A stretch of DNA of 64,000 bases from an uncultured Paludibacter sp. (GTDB lineage Bacteria > Bacteroidota > Bacteroidia > Bacteroidales > Paludibacteraceae), in assembly GCA_937897985.1 (NCBI GenBank), contig CALCBD010000048.1:16309-80308 (forward strand). The letters are read 5' to 3'. A program made the translations under genes and the position numbers. Shown in pieces: positions 8,981 through 18,673 of this stretch (positions are counted from its first letter, which is position 1; each line of letters opens with the position of its first letter). The notes under the pieces were generated by a model. That model had not been told where the DNA came from. It saw only the letters and a list, made by a program, of their open reading frames with translations, and did no database searches.

Positions 8981-10303
8981 TTAAAATTTATTTTCTTTCC
9001 ATCTGCCTTTCTTTAAATACAGGTAGCCGAGTCCGCCAATCAGTGTCCAGTACACAAATTCGGACATCCACACTGTTTCAACAGCTTGTCTGAAAACAAT
9101 TGCTGTAAGGTAAACATAAGAGATATAGAAGCTTAATGTAAATAATTCCATGTAAAATGCAATTTTGGTACTGCCGGTTCCCGAAACTGCATTGATGATA
9201 ACATTGGCAACTGCAAAAAACACTACTGCAACTGAAACTACCCTTATGACAGGTATTGATGCCATCATTAACGAATAGTCATCAGTATAAATACGGGCAA
9301 AAAGCTGGGGAAAAATAAATCCGAACAAAACCAGTGGCGCCACAAGTATTAATGCTATCCGTATAATTTTATTGGTGGTTTTCATAATTTCATTTGTCCT
9401 TCCGGCACCTATCATATTACTGACCAGAGTTCCGGCTGTTGTCGAAAGTGCCGAAGCGGGAATCATAAGTAATATATACATGCTTCGACCGATATTGGTA
9501 ACCGCCAGTGGTCTTTCTCCCATTCTTTCAATGAATATAAAGAAAAGAAACCAGGTGGAAATCGATATAAAAAACTGAAACATAATGAAAATTGAAAGAT
9601 TCAGGATTTGTCCGATAGCTTTAAAATCAACGCTCAATCTGTTGAAAATTCCGTATTTTTTAATATCGGTATATAAAAAGGTATGTAAAAACAAATAGCC
9701 GAGAGTGACTGCTTCGGCAATGACCGATGCAATAGCAGCTCCTGCTATTCCTAATTGGGGAAAACCGTATTTGCCGAAAATCAGTAAATAATCAAAAACA
9801 ATATTGGTGATAGCTGTAATGATGGCCGAAGTGGTAAGTATTCTGGTTTCGGTGATTCCCACATAAAAACTGCGAAATACCACATTCAGAAAAACAAAGA
9901 AAAAGCCGTAGATCCGCCAATCAAGGTATTCCATTGTAGCAAGATAAATCTGATCGGAACTTACCAGCAGTTTCATCAAATGAGGTATGCCAATGAGAGA
10001 TGCAATAAATAGTATTAATGCAAAGAATCCGTTGAAAATAAGGCTGTTGTTGAAAATCGGTCCTATTTGAATATAGTTTTCCTCACCGTTTCGTCGTCCT
10101 ATCAGAATTTGGGCACCCTGACTAAATCCAAAACCAACCATATAAACAGCAAAATAAAATACTCCGGCAATGGCCGAAGCTCCGAGAGCTACTTCGCTTA
10201 CACGACCAAGAAATGCGGTATCGGTTACATTGATTATATTTTGAGCTAAAAGGGTTAGAACAATAGGATACGAAATTTTGAGAATATTTTTGGCGGAATT
10301 CAC
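8981..10303 (-). CDS. MATE family efflux transporter
   Basis: 440 aa, with about twelve hydrophobic helices in two similar halves, as in the multidrug and toxic compound extrusion family: the first half starts SYPIVLTLLAQNIINVTDTAFLG and the second has GERPLAVTNIGRSMYILLMIPASALSTTAGTLVSN. These are inner-membrane, Na+ or H+ coupled exporters of drugs or metabolites. The gene converges on gldB with a gap of only 19 bases and is divergent from the alpha-2-macroglobulin gene. The substrate cannot be told from sequence. Confidence 0.93.
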   Translation of the reverse strand: MNSAKNILKISYPIVLTLLAQNIINVTDTAFLGRVSEVALGASAIAGVFYFAVYMVGFGFSQGAQILIGRRNGEENYIQIGPIFNNSLIFNGFFALILFIASLIGIPHLMKLLVSSDQIYLATMEYLDWRIYGFFFVFLNVVFRSFYVGITETRILTTSAIITAITNIVFDYLLIFGKYGFPQLGIAGAAIASVIAEAVTLGYLFLHTFLYTDIKKYGIFNRLSVDFKAIGQILNLSIFIMFQFFISISTWFLFFIFIERMGERPLAVTNIGRSMYILLMIPASALSTTAGTLVSNMIGAGRTNEIMKTTNKIIRIALILVAPLVLFGFIFPQLFARIYTDDYSLMMASIPVIRVVSVAVVFFAVANVIINAVSGTGSTKIAFYMELFTLSFYISYVYLTAIVFRQAVETVWMSEFVYWTLIGGLGYLYLKKGRWKENKF

Positions 10304-10444
10304 AATGATGTTTTTTTAAAAATTTGAAGTTTGAAGGATAAACGTCAAATCGGAGTAAGTTGTTTGCAAAGGTAAAAAAGAAATTTTACTTTCCGAAACA
10401 GATTTAAATTCGTTAACGACTGATGTATTATCCCCAAATGGTAC

Positions 10445-10452
10445 TATATTTG
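10445..10452 (+). promoter_or_regulatory. Bacteroidota -7 element of the alpha-2-macroglobulin gene
   Basis: TATATTTG fits the Bacteroidota sigma-ABfr -7 consensus TAnnTTTG and lies 32 bases before the ATG at 10484. No clear TTG -33 element is seen at the right spacing. Confidence 0.5.
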
Positions 10453-10483
10453 TGAAATCTTAAAAAATTCAAAATTGACACAC

Positions 10484-13400
10484 ATGAAAAAAATTTTAAC
10501 TGCGTTTTTTATTGTTTCCGTCCTGACAGCCGGTGTTTTGGTGGCTCAATTCAACAACTCACTTACAATTGACGAACGTTGGAAAAATATTGAAAATCTC
10601 ACACAGAAGCAATTACCGGAATCGGCTTTGAAAGAAGTTGACCTTATCCTTAAAGAAGCTGAAAAGTCCAAAAATGATTTACAGATTATCAAAGCATTAC
10701 TCTTCAAAATGCGCCTTACACTTGATAAAAATCCGGATGAAGCCCCGCAGTTGATAAAGAATTTTGAATCATTTACCGAAAAATGCACTCTTCCGGCCGA
10801 ACAGGCAATTTTACATTCGCTTACAGCCGAAATTTACACTAAATATTATCAGTCGAATCAGTGGAAAATTAATCAACGTACTGATTTGAATGGTTATCTG
10901 CCTGATGATATGAAAGAATGGACCAAAAATATTTTTTTCGATAAAATTACCCGGCATTTACAACTTTCGGTTGTCAATCAATCTCTTCTGCAAAAAACCG
11001 ATGTGATGGAATTTTCGGATATATTGCTTACCGGGAACGACAGCAGGTTATTACAACCTGCACTTTACGATTTGTTGGCTTACCGCCGGATTGAATTATT
11101 ACAGGAAATCGCGACAGCTTCGAATGAAAAAAATCCGTTGGACAATGATGGAATTTTTTTACCTGCTGCCGGCTTTTTGAATTACCGGAATGATACTATC
11201 TACAAAAATTCGGTTCAGAATCAAATAGTTGAAACTTTTCAGCAACTGCTTCTTTTCCGTATGAGTGAAAATAATACTCCAGCTCTGATACATGCAGATT
11301 TACAGCGACTTAAATATATGAAAGAAAATACAGAAATTCAGAATGCTGATTCATTGTACTTTAATGCTCTGAATGTTTTGGAAGAAAAATACGCTGCGAA
11401 TGAATTTGTTGTTGAGGTATTGGATGAAAAAGTCAATTATCTGATGAGTCATTCCGAACTCGCTGAAAACAAAAAAAGAGCTTATGAAATTTGTGTCGAT
11501 GCAATTACTAAATTTCCTCATTATCAGCGAATAAATCATTTAAAAAATATACAAAAGTCGATACTTCAAAAAAACATACAGATTAATTACAACAACTTCC
11601 AGGGTCCGGGTGAGTCGTTGAAAATTAATTTATCAACTCAAAATATAAAAACTATCCAGCTGAAGGTTTACAGGGTGAACGCAACTGCCTACCAGTACCA
11701 GGTTTACAAACAAAACAGAAAAGAGAAAAACGAATTATTTCCCGATTGTCAATTAATAGAAACGCGCGAAGTAAAAATTCAACCCGATTCCAACTTTGGA
11801 GACGTAAAAACAGATCTTTACTTAAAATCAGGTGATTACGGTATTTATAATTTTGTTTTATCGGACAGTGAAGTTTCAGGTGCAACTACCGTTTATGGCG
11901 AATTTACAGTAACTGATTTCGCTTTCATTGACCGTACCAACGACCCGAAATTCAGTAATCTGTACGTTCTCAACCGTCATACCGGTGAACCTCAATCCAA
12001 TGTATATGTTGCTGCTTATACTTATAAATGGTCAGTTGATGGTTATAAAATGCAGATTGACAGTACATCGTCGTACGGGAAAACCGATAAAAACGGAAAA
12101 TTTGTTTTTCCTTATTTCAGAAATTCAAATTATAAGGTATTTATTCTGAAAAAGGGAAGGGACAACTACTTTACTTTCTCATCAGGTCAAAACTATTTCG
12201 AATTTCATGATTATGAATACAAGGATGTGAGAATAAGCCTGTTTACCGATCGTTCAACATATCGCCCCGGACAAACTGTTTATTTCAAGGGAATTGCATA
12301 CTATTCAAACAAACTGAAACAAAAAGTGGTACCTGGCAGGAGATTTAATGTTGAATTGTTTGATGCCAACAGAAAAAAAATCCGTGATATGGAACTCACA
12401 AGCAATGAATCAGGTTCGTTTACCGGTCAGTTTATTTTGCCCGAAACGGGATTAAACGGGAATTTTCGGATACAGGTGAACAGTTTTTCACAATTCTTTT
12501 GGGTGGAAGAATACAAAAGACCAGCATTTGAAGTCAAAATCGAAAAATCGAAAACAGAGCTGAATTTTGGAGAGCAGGTAGTGATCAGAGCTAATGTTAA
12601 AGCTTATTCGGGATATGCCATTGCCGATGCGGTGGTCAGATACCGGGTGGTTCGTCAGCCTAATTTCTTTTGCTTCTGGATGTACAATGAACCGCAAAAA
12701 CAAATTGCTCAGGGAACAACCAAAACTGACAAAGATGGTTTGTTCACAATTAATTTTTTACCTGCGAAAGTAAACAATGAGAGATACTACGAAAGGGGCC
12801 AGTTTTATAATTATTATATTACTGCCGATGTTACCGACAATAAAGGTGAAACTCAACAGGGATATCAGACAGTGTCAGTTGGTGAAAAATCGATGCTGAT
12901 TTCAGCTGAACTGAAAGATAAAACCGAAGTGTCAGATACACTGTCTATACCGGTTAATACAATGAACTTAAACGGTGAACCCCTGAGTACTAAGGTGACT
13001 TATTCACTTTACAAAATCGAAAATCACGACGAATATCTTGAGGATCTGGATGAAAACTCAGTTCTGAAAACAACCGGTAAAGTACTCGAAGGCACATTTG
13101 ATTCAAAAGAAAAAATTCTTAAATTAACCCTTAATAATATCTCAGCCGGGAATTATAAGTTTGTTTTTCAGGCAAATGACAGTCATAACCGGATAATAAA
13201 ATTTGAGAAAAACGTTGTGTTGTTCCATCATAACGAAAAGCAACCACCCGTAAAATGTTACGAATGGATGGTAGCCCCTGTAACCGAATGTTCCGTTGGT
13301 GAAACAGTTCAAATCAGCTACGGTACCTCAACCAAAAACAGTTTTGTTTTGTACGAAATAAAAAGTAAAAATAAAGTTTTTGAAAGCCGTTGGATCAGAT

Positions 13401-16369
13401 TTTCGAATGAAATAAAGACCTTTAAATTTCCTTTTCTTTCGGTTTACGGTAGCGGAATAACTGTTGCGTTTACTTTTATGAAAAACGAAAAGTTGCATAA
13501 GCAGGAAATATATATCAGTAAAAAAACCGAATCCAAAAAACTGAGTCCTTATCTAAGTGTATTCAGGAATAAACTTTTGCCCGGAGAGAACGCAACCTGG
13601 ACTGTTTCGATACCCGAAATAAAAGGAAAAAGTAAAGCCGAATTGATGGTTGAAATGTACGACGCTTCTCTGGATGCTATCCGTCCTCATCATTGGGATT
13701 TCAATCCGGTTTACAACCACGAAAACCTGTATTCGCCTTCGTGGAATGCGAACGGTTTGAGTATCGACAGTGAAAGTGCTTATTCAAATCTGACTTATGA
13801 TCCGGTCAATGATTTTAATTTCAATCAGTTAAATTTGTTTGGAATTAATTTTACAGGTTATTCACGACCTTTAAGAATCAGAGGTGCGGCATCATCTGTT
13901 AAGAACAATGAAATAACGATTTATGGACAAAGTGAAGAACGAAGGACCGATATGTTGGGTGCTGTTGCCATGCTTGACGAAGTGGTGGTACAGGAAAACA
14001 GTGCTTCGGCTAAACTTTCTGCCTCAAAAATAGCTGAATCAATGCCATCCGGTAAAGTTCAGTTACGCTCTGATTTTAATGAAACAGCATTCTTTTATCC
14101 ACAGTTAAATACTGATAATGAAGGTAATGTAAAATTTTCTTTTAAAGTTCCCGAAAGTCTGACACGCTGGAACGTAAAAATGCTGGCACATAACGCAGAT
14201 TTGTACTTCGGACAGGGTGAAACACAGGTAATAACACAAAAAGACCTGATGGTACAAATGAATCTGCCGCGTTTTGTTCGCCGGTCCGATCAGCTGGTTT
14301 TAAGTGCTTCTGTGGTCAATCTAACTGATAATGAACAGAATGTAACCGTGCGATTTGAACTGATTGATCCGGTTACCAATCAAACCATCACAATCAGGGA
14401 TGCCGCTCCGAGAAACCTCACACTTAGTGCTAATTCCACAAAATCGGTAGAATGGAATTTAACTGAGTTTTCGGCTTACGATTTGGTAATCTGCAAAGTA
14501 TTGGCACAAACCGGCAAATTCAGTGATGGCGAGCAGAAATACCTCCCGGTTTTGCCCGATAAAGTATTGATTACCGAAAGTATGCCTATGTCGGTAAGAG
14601 GAAATGAAACGCGTACTTTCAGTTTTGCAGGTCTTATCAAAAACGCATCGAAGGTGGAAACTCAGAACTTATCTCTCGAGTTTTCTTCCAATCCTGCCTG
14701 GTATGCTGTTCAGGCACTTCCGGTCCTCTCTTCACCCGGGAACGAAAATGCTATGGATTATTTTACCGCTTATTTTGCAAATTCTTTGTCGGCGTTTATT
14801 GTCAATTCGAACCCGAAAATTGCCGCCACTTTCGAACAATGGAAAAAATCGGGAGGAAGTAGTGAAACTTTACTCTCGAATCTCGAAAAAAACAAGGAAT
14901 TAAAGAATATGTTGCTGGATGAAACTCCCTGGGTGATGGAGGCAAAAAACGAGACTGAACAAAAACAAAGAATTGCTTTATTGTTCGATTTGAATCAGCA
15001 AAAGAATCAAACTCAACGCTACCTTGATAAACTTGTTCAACTTCAGCAAACAGATGGTGGTTTTTCATGGTTCGAAGGGATGCCTTCAAACAGGTACATT
15101 ACACAGCAGATTATTTTGAATCTGGGCAGGCTCCGCCGATTAACGGGAAACACAAATCAGGAATCGAAAATGATAAATTCAGCATTTTATTATCTGGATA
15201 TGGAAATTGCCCGCGATTATGAAAATCTGAAAAAATATAATAAAAACTTTGAAGATCAAAACTCCATCGGCAATATACAACTCTTTTATCTTCATTTGCG
15301 TTCCGAATTTCCCGAAGTTCCGGTTCATGTTTCGGCATTGGAAGCTTACAGATTTTACACTGCACAATCGGAAAAATACTGGACTGACTTTACTCTTTAT
15401 GGTAAAGCAATGACTGCACTTGTTGCATTTCGAAACGGGAAAGTTAAAATTGCAAATGAAATTCTGAAATCGTTGAGAGAGAATGCTTTAGTATCTGATG
15501 AATTCGGAATGTACTGGGCTCAGAATAAAGCGGGATATTTCTGGAACGAGAGGCCAATAGCAATTCAATCAGCCATCATTGAAGCTTTCAGTGAAATTTC
15601 GAACAATCAGAAAGAGACAGACGAAATGAAAATATGGCTTCTGAAACAGAAACAAACGCAGCGATGGGATTCTCCGTTATCGACTGTCGAAGCTGTTTAT
15701 GCACTGCTACATCAGGGTTCCGACTGGCTCTCAAACGATAAAACTGTTTCAATAAAAACCGGAAATAAAAATCTCGAACCAACACAGGTAGAAGCCGGAA
15801 CCGGATATTTCAAAGTGACGATTCCCACTACCCGGATTAGTGCCGAAACAGGTAAAGTAACCGTAAGCAAAGAAGGTAACGGAATTGGTTGGGGGGCTAT
15901 GTACTGGCAGTTTTATCAGGAAATGAACAAGGCAGAGTCGCAGGGCGGTGCATTGAAAATTTCAAAAAAACTATTTGTCGAAAAAGTTACCGGCATTGGA
16001 AAAACTTTAATTCCGCTTGAACAAATGCAACCGGCTATAGGTGACAAAGTGATTACACGTCTGGTAATCACTACCGACCGCAATCTTGAATTTGTAACAT
16101 TGAAAGATTTACGTGCTTCATGCTTCGAACCGGTAAATCAACGCTCAGGAACTGTACTCAGAGAAAATCTCTTTTATTACCAAACTACTAAGGATGCTTC
16201 TACTCAGTTCTTTTTCAGTTTTTTACCAAAAGGTACATTTGTTTTCGAATATGAAATGATGACCAACAACAGTGGAGTTTTCAGTAGTGGAATAGCATCT
16301 GTTCAATGTCAGTATGCGCCGGAATTTGTAAGCCATACAGGAGGAGAGCAAATAAAAGTCGTTCAATAA
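10484..16369 (+). CDS. alpha-2-macroglobulin-like protein (MG2 domain), thioester motif absent
   Basis: 1961 aa, with an N-terminal signal peptide (KKILTAFFIVSVLTAGVLVAQ). A helical N-terminal 350 residues is followed by macroglobulin domains, including an MG2-type segment FTDRSTYRPGQTVYFKG and the MG ending FWVEEYKRPAFEV. Then come an A2M-like segment with FKVPESLTRWNVKMLAHN and a helical TED-like region (QQTDGGFSWFEGMPSNRYIT). Bacterial homologues are periplasmic or surface protease inhibitors acting with defence against host or competitor proteases. At the place of the usual CXEQ thioester (around residue 1420) the sequence reads PGNENAMDYF, so no thioester can form. An LDEVVVQ stretch in the middle resembles SusC plug leaders. 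No pbpC neighbour is seen. The upstream TTG at 10475 is a weaker start. Confidence 0.88.
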   Translation: MKKILTAFFIVSVLTAGVLVAQFNNSLTIDERWKNIENLTQKQLPESALKEVDLILKEAEKSKNDLQIIKALLFKMRLTLDKNPDEAPQLIKNFESFTEKCTLPAEQAILHSLTAEIYTKYYQSNQWKINQRTDLNGYLPDDMKEWTKNIFFDKITRHLQLSVVNQSLLQKTDVMEFSDILLTGNDSRLLQPALYDLLAYRRIELLQEIATASNEKNPLDNDGIFLPAAGFLNYRNDTIYKNSVQNQIVETFQQLLLFRMSENNTPALIHADLQRLKYMKENTEIQNADSLYFNALNVLEEKYAANEFVVEVLDEKVNYLMSHSELAENKKRAYEICVDAITKFPHYQRINHLKNIQKSILQKNIQINYNNFQGPGESLKINLSTQNIKTIQLKVYRVNATAYQYQVYKQNRKEKNELFPDCQLIETREVKIQPDSNFGDVKTDLYLKSGDYGIYNFVLSDSEVSGATTVYGEFTVTDFAFIDRTNDPKFSNLYVLNRHTGEPQSNVYVAAYTYKWSVDGYKMQIDSTSSYGKTDKNGKFVFPYFRNSNYKVFILKKGRDNYFTFSSGQNYFEFHDYEYKDVRISLFTDRSTYRPGQTVYFKGIAYYSNKLKQKVVPGRRFNVELFDANRKKIRDMELTSNESGSFTGQFILPETGLNGNFRIQVNSFSQFFWVEEYKRPAFEVKIEKSKTELNFGEQVVIRANVKAYSGYAIADAVVRYRVVRQPNFFCFWMYNEPQKQIAQGTTKTDKDGLFTINFLPAKVNNERYYERGQFYNYYITADVTDNKGETQQGYQTVSVGEKSMLISAELKDKTEVSDTLSIPVNTMNLNGEPLSTKVTYSLYKIENHDEYLEDLDENSVLKTTGKVLEGTFDSKEKILKLTLNNISAGNYKFVFQANDSHNRIIKFEKNVVLFHHNEKQPPVKCYEWMVAPVTECSVGETVQISYGTSTKNSFVLYEIKSKNKVFESRWIRFSNEIKTFKFPFLSVYGSGITVAFTFMKNEKLHKQEIYISKKTESKKLSPYLSVFRNKLLPGENATWTVSIPEIKGKSKAELMVEMYDASLDAIRPHHWDFNPVYNHENLYSPSWNANGLSIDSESAYSNLTYDPVNDFNFNQLNLFGINFTGYSRPLRIRGAASSVKNNEITIYGQSEERRTDMLGAVAMLDEVVVQENSASAKLSASKIAESMPSGKVQLRSDFNETAFFYPQLNTDNEGNVKFSFKVPESLTRWNVKMLAHNADLYFGQGETQVITQKDLMVQMNLPRFVRRSDQLVLSASVVNLTDNEQNVTVRFELIDPVTNQTITIRDAAPRNLTLSANSTKSVEWNLTEFSAYDLVICKVLAQTGKFSDGEQKYLPVLPDKVLITESMPMSVRGNETRTFSFAGLIKNASKVETQNLSLEFSSNPAWYAVQALPVLSSPGNENAMDYFTAYFANSLSAFIVNSNPKIAATFEQWKKSGGSSETLLSNLEKNKELKNMLLDETPWVMEAKNETEQKQRIALLFDLNQQKNQTQRYLDKLVQLQQTDGGFSWFEGMPSNRYITQQIILNLGRLRRLTGNTNQESKMINSAFYYLDMEIARDYENLKKYNKNFEDQNSIGNIQLFYLHLRSEFPEVPVHVSALEAYRFYTAQSEKYWTDFTLYGKAMTALVAFRNGKVKIANEILKSLRENALVSDEFGMYWAQNKAGYFWNERPIAIQSAIIEAFSEISNNQKETDEMKIWLLKQKQTQRWDSPLSTVEAVYALLHQGSDWLSNDKTVSIKTGNKNLEPTQVEAGTGYFKVTIPTTRISAETGKVTVSKEGNGIGWGAMYWQFYQEMNKAESQGGALKISKKLFVEKVTGIGKTLIPLEQMQPAIGDKVITRLVITTDRNLEFVTLKDLRASCFEPVNQRSGTVLRENLFYYQTTKDASTQFFFSFLPKGTFVFEYEMMTNNSGVFSSGIASVQCQYAPEFVSHTGGEQIKVVQ

Positions 16370-16380
16370 CAGCTTTTGAA

Positions 16381-16411
16381 TTGAGTGAGTGAACAATTTC
16401 TGCTATCTTTG
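16381..16411 (+). promoter_or_regulatory. Bacteroidota-type promoter of the TauE/SafE gene
   Basis: TTG at 16381-16383, a 20-base spacer, then TATCTTTG at 16404-16411: a full match to the TTG-N19..21-TAnnTTTG pattern, 36 bases before the start codon. Confidence 0.65.
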
Positions 16412-16446
16412 CATATTGTGGTTTAAAAGTTGACTTTTTTGTAAAT

Positions 16447-17223
16447 ATGGAATATGTTGGTTTTCTTGTACTTGGTATAGCAGCCGGTATTTTGTCGGGG
16501 CTGTTTGGTATTGGTGGTGGAATCGTGCTGGTTCCATCACTCATTGTTATTTTTGGACTCGATATTTTAGATGCCAATGCTACTTCGCTGGCAGCTATGT
16601 TGTTACCTGTCGGTATACTTGGTGTATGGGCATATTATAAAGCAGGATTGATTAATATCAGAGATTCACTCTGGATTTCATTTGGTTTGTTTTTGGGTTC
16701 ATTCCTGGGAGGTGAACTGGCAGTGAACATCAGTGAAAGTTTATTGGCAAAACTTTATGCTGCCATTTTGCTTTACATTGCTTTGAGTTATTTTGATGTT
16801 TTTTCTTATTTCAAAAAATCTAAAAATAAAAAGAATTCCTTCAATCCGGGTACCCCGAAAAAACCAATCAGGGTATATATAGCAGTCGGAATTGGTGCCG
16901 GAATTTTTGCCGGATTGTTTGGTAAAGGTGGTGGAATTGTAATTGTACCGGTTTTAATCGGATTGTTACACTATGACGCGAAAGCAGCAGCAGCAACATC
17001 ACTGGCGGCATTACAATTACCGGTTGGTTTGCCCAGTGTGATTATATATGCCGAAAACGGGCATTTAAATTTGCTTTTTGCTGCATTAATCGCAGTTGGT
17101 ATTCTCGCCGGTGCATTTTTCGGTTCAAAATTAGGTGTTAAACTGCCTTCGGCCCTGTTCAAAAAAATTTATGCACTTTTCCTGTTGGTAGTTGCCGTAT
17201 TTATGGTTTACAAATACATTTAA
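16447..17223 (+). CDS. TauE/SafE family membrane transporter
   Basis: 258 aa, almost entirely hydrophobic, with the internal duplication typical of this family: GILSGLFGIGGGIVLVPSL in the first half and GIFAGLFGKGGGIVIVPVL in the second, each followed by an ATSLAA segment. Members export sulfite, sulfoacetate or other small organic anions across the inner membrane; the substrate here is not known. It has its own promoter and sits alone between the alpha-2-macroglobulin gene and holB, with no sulfur-metabolism genes nearby. Confidence 0.9.
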   Translation: MEYVGFLVLGIAAGILSGLFGIGGGIVLVPSLIVIFGLDILDANATSLAAMLLPVGILGVWAYYKAGLINIRDSLWISFGLFLGSFLGGELAVNISESLLAKLYAAILLYIALSYFDVFSYFKKSKNKKNSFNPGTPKKPIRVYIAVGIGAGIFAGLFGKGGGIVIVPVLIGLLHYDAKAAAATSLAALQLPVGLPSVIIYAENGHLNLLFAALIAVGILAGAFFGSKLGVKLPSALFKKIYALFLLVVAVFMVYKYI

Positions 17224-17313
17224 TTTTTGCAAAACTTAAATTTTTTATTGATAACGCGGGTTTACTCCACTCATAATGACAATCGCAATATCTGACTACT
17301 AAAACTTTTTTTG

Positions 17314-17321
17314 TATATTTG
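17314..17321 (+). promoter_or_regulatory. Bacteroidota -7 element upstream of holB
   Basis: TATATTTG matches TAnnTTTG, 41 bases before the ATG of holB. It probably drives holB and the PSP1-gldH genes behind it. Confidence 0.5.
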
Positions 17322-17361
17322 CGCATCAAAGTTGAATCTGGGTTATTAGTAAATTTTCAAT

Positions 17362-18519
17362 ATGCAATTTTCCGAAATTATAGGACAGCAGGCAATCAAA
17401 GAACGTTTTATCCGGACTGTGAAAGAGCAGCGGATACCACATGCACAGTTGCTCAGAGGGCCTGAAGGAGTAGGAAAACTTGCTCTTGCAATTGCTTACG
17501 CACAGTATATTTGTTGCGAAAACCGCAGTGATACAGATTCATGCGGCGTTTGTCCTTCGTGTGTAAAGTACAGAAAATTAGCGCATCCCGATTTGCATTT
17601 TGTGTTTCCTGTTATCAAGCCTCAAAATCGGACGACTGTTGTTTGCGACGATTTTATTTCGGATTTTCGCAGCATGATTCTCGAAAATAAATATTTCAGT
17701 GTAAATAACTGGTATGCCCGTATTTCGGGTGATGCAAAACAGGGCATGATATATGGAAATGAAAGTCAGGAAATTATTCGTAAGTTAAGCCTTAAAACTT
17801 ACGAATCGGAATACAAGGTAATGATTATCTGGTTGCCCGAAAAAATGAATCTGACCTGCTCCAATAAATTACTCAAAATTCTTGAAGAGCCACCTGAAAA
17901 AACTGTTTTTCTGTTGGTTTCAAACTCACCCGACGAAATAATTACCACTATTTTGTCGCGTACACAACATGTGAATGTCCCGAAACTGAGTGTCGACGAT
18001 ATTGTGATTGCATTGCTCGATGATACGGAAATTGATATAACACAACATGATGCTTTGAACATTGCACGGATTGCAAACGGAAGTTACACCTCGGCTATGT
18101 CGATTTTCGAAGAGAATGACGAGAATAAACTCAACTTTGAACGATTTGTAATGATCATGCGTTTGGCATGGCAGGTTGGCAACCGAAAAGATCATGCATC
18201 GCTCAAAACACTTAAAAAATGGTCGGAGGACATGGCAACCGCAGCTGTAGGGCGGGAGCGTCAGAAGAATTTTTTGCAATATGCTCAACGCATGACCCGC
18301 GAAAATTTTATTTTTAACCTTAAACAATCAGGACTGAATTATTTAACAAATTACGAATCAGATTTTTCGGTTAAATTTTCACCGTTTATCAACGAACGTA
18401 ATGTGGAGGAGTTGATGAGTGAATTCTCGCTGGCCGAACGACATATCGAACAAAATGTGAACGCGAAAATGGTTTTTTTTGATTTGGTTTTAAAGCTTAT
18501 AATGTTGCTGAAAAAGTGA
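17362..18519 (+). CDS. holB: DNA polymerase III delta prime subunit
   Basis: 385 aa AAA+ protein of the clamp loader. The P-loop is GPEGVGKLA, with leucine where the Ser/Thr of an active Walker A would be, as expected for the catalytically silent delta prime. A zinc-module cysteine cluster follows (C-G-V-C-P-S-C after an earlier CC). The conserved HPDLHFVFP, the LLKILEEPPEKTVFLL sensor region and the SRT remnant of the SRC arginine-finger motif are all in place. The protein helps load the beta clamp at the replication fork. It is followed by the PSP1 gene, as in many Bacteroidota. Confidence 0.92.
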   Translation: MQFSEIIGQQAIKERFIRTVKEQRIPHAQLLRGPEGVGKLALAIAYAQYICCENRSDTDSCGVCPSCVKYRKLAHPDLHFVFPVIKPQNRTTVVCDDFISDFRSMILENKYFSVNNWYARISGDAKQGMIYGNESQEIIRKLSLKTYESEYKVMIIWLPEKMNLTCSNKLLKILEEPPEKTVFLLVSNSPDEIITTILSRTQHVNVPKLSVDDIVIALLDDTEIDITQHDALNIARIANGSYTSAMSIFEENDENKLNFERFVMIMRLAWQVGNRKDHASLKTLKKWSEDMATAAVGRERQKNFLQYAQRMTRENFIFNLKQSGLNYLTNYESDFSVKFSPFINERNVEELMSEFSLAERHIEQNVNAKMVFFDLVLKLIMLLKK

Positions 18520-18673
18520 AAATTCGCTTTTGTCAGGCAATTGTACTTTTTTAAATAAAATAATGCTAATACACTGATATTTATGTCTTTAAAACGGGAT
18601 ATTAAATATTGGTAATTTAAAATAAACTCAATATACACCCGCAGGCATTAACTCCTGCACAATTAATTTTATA

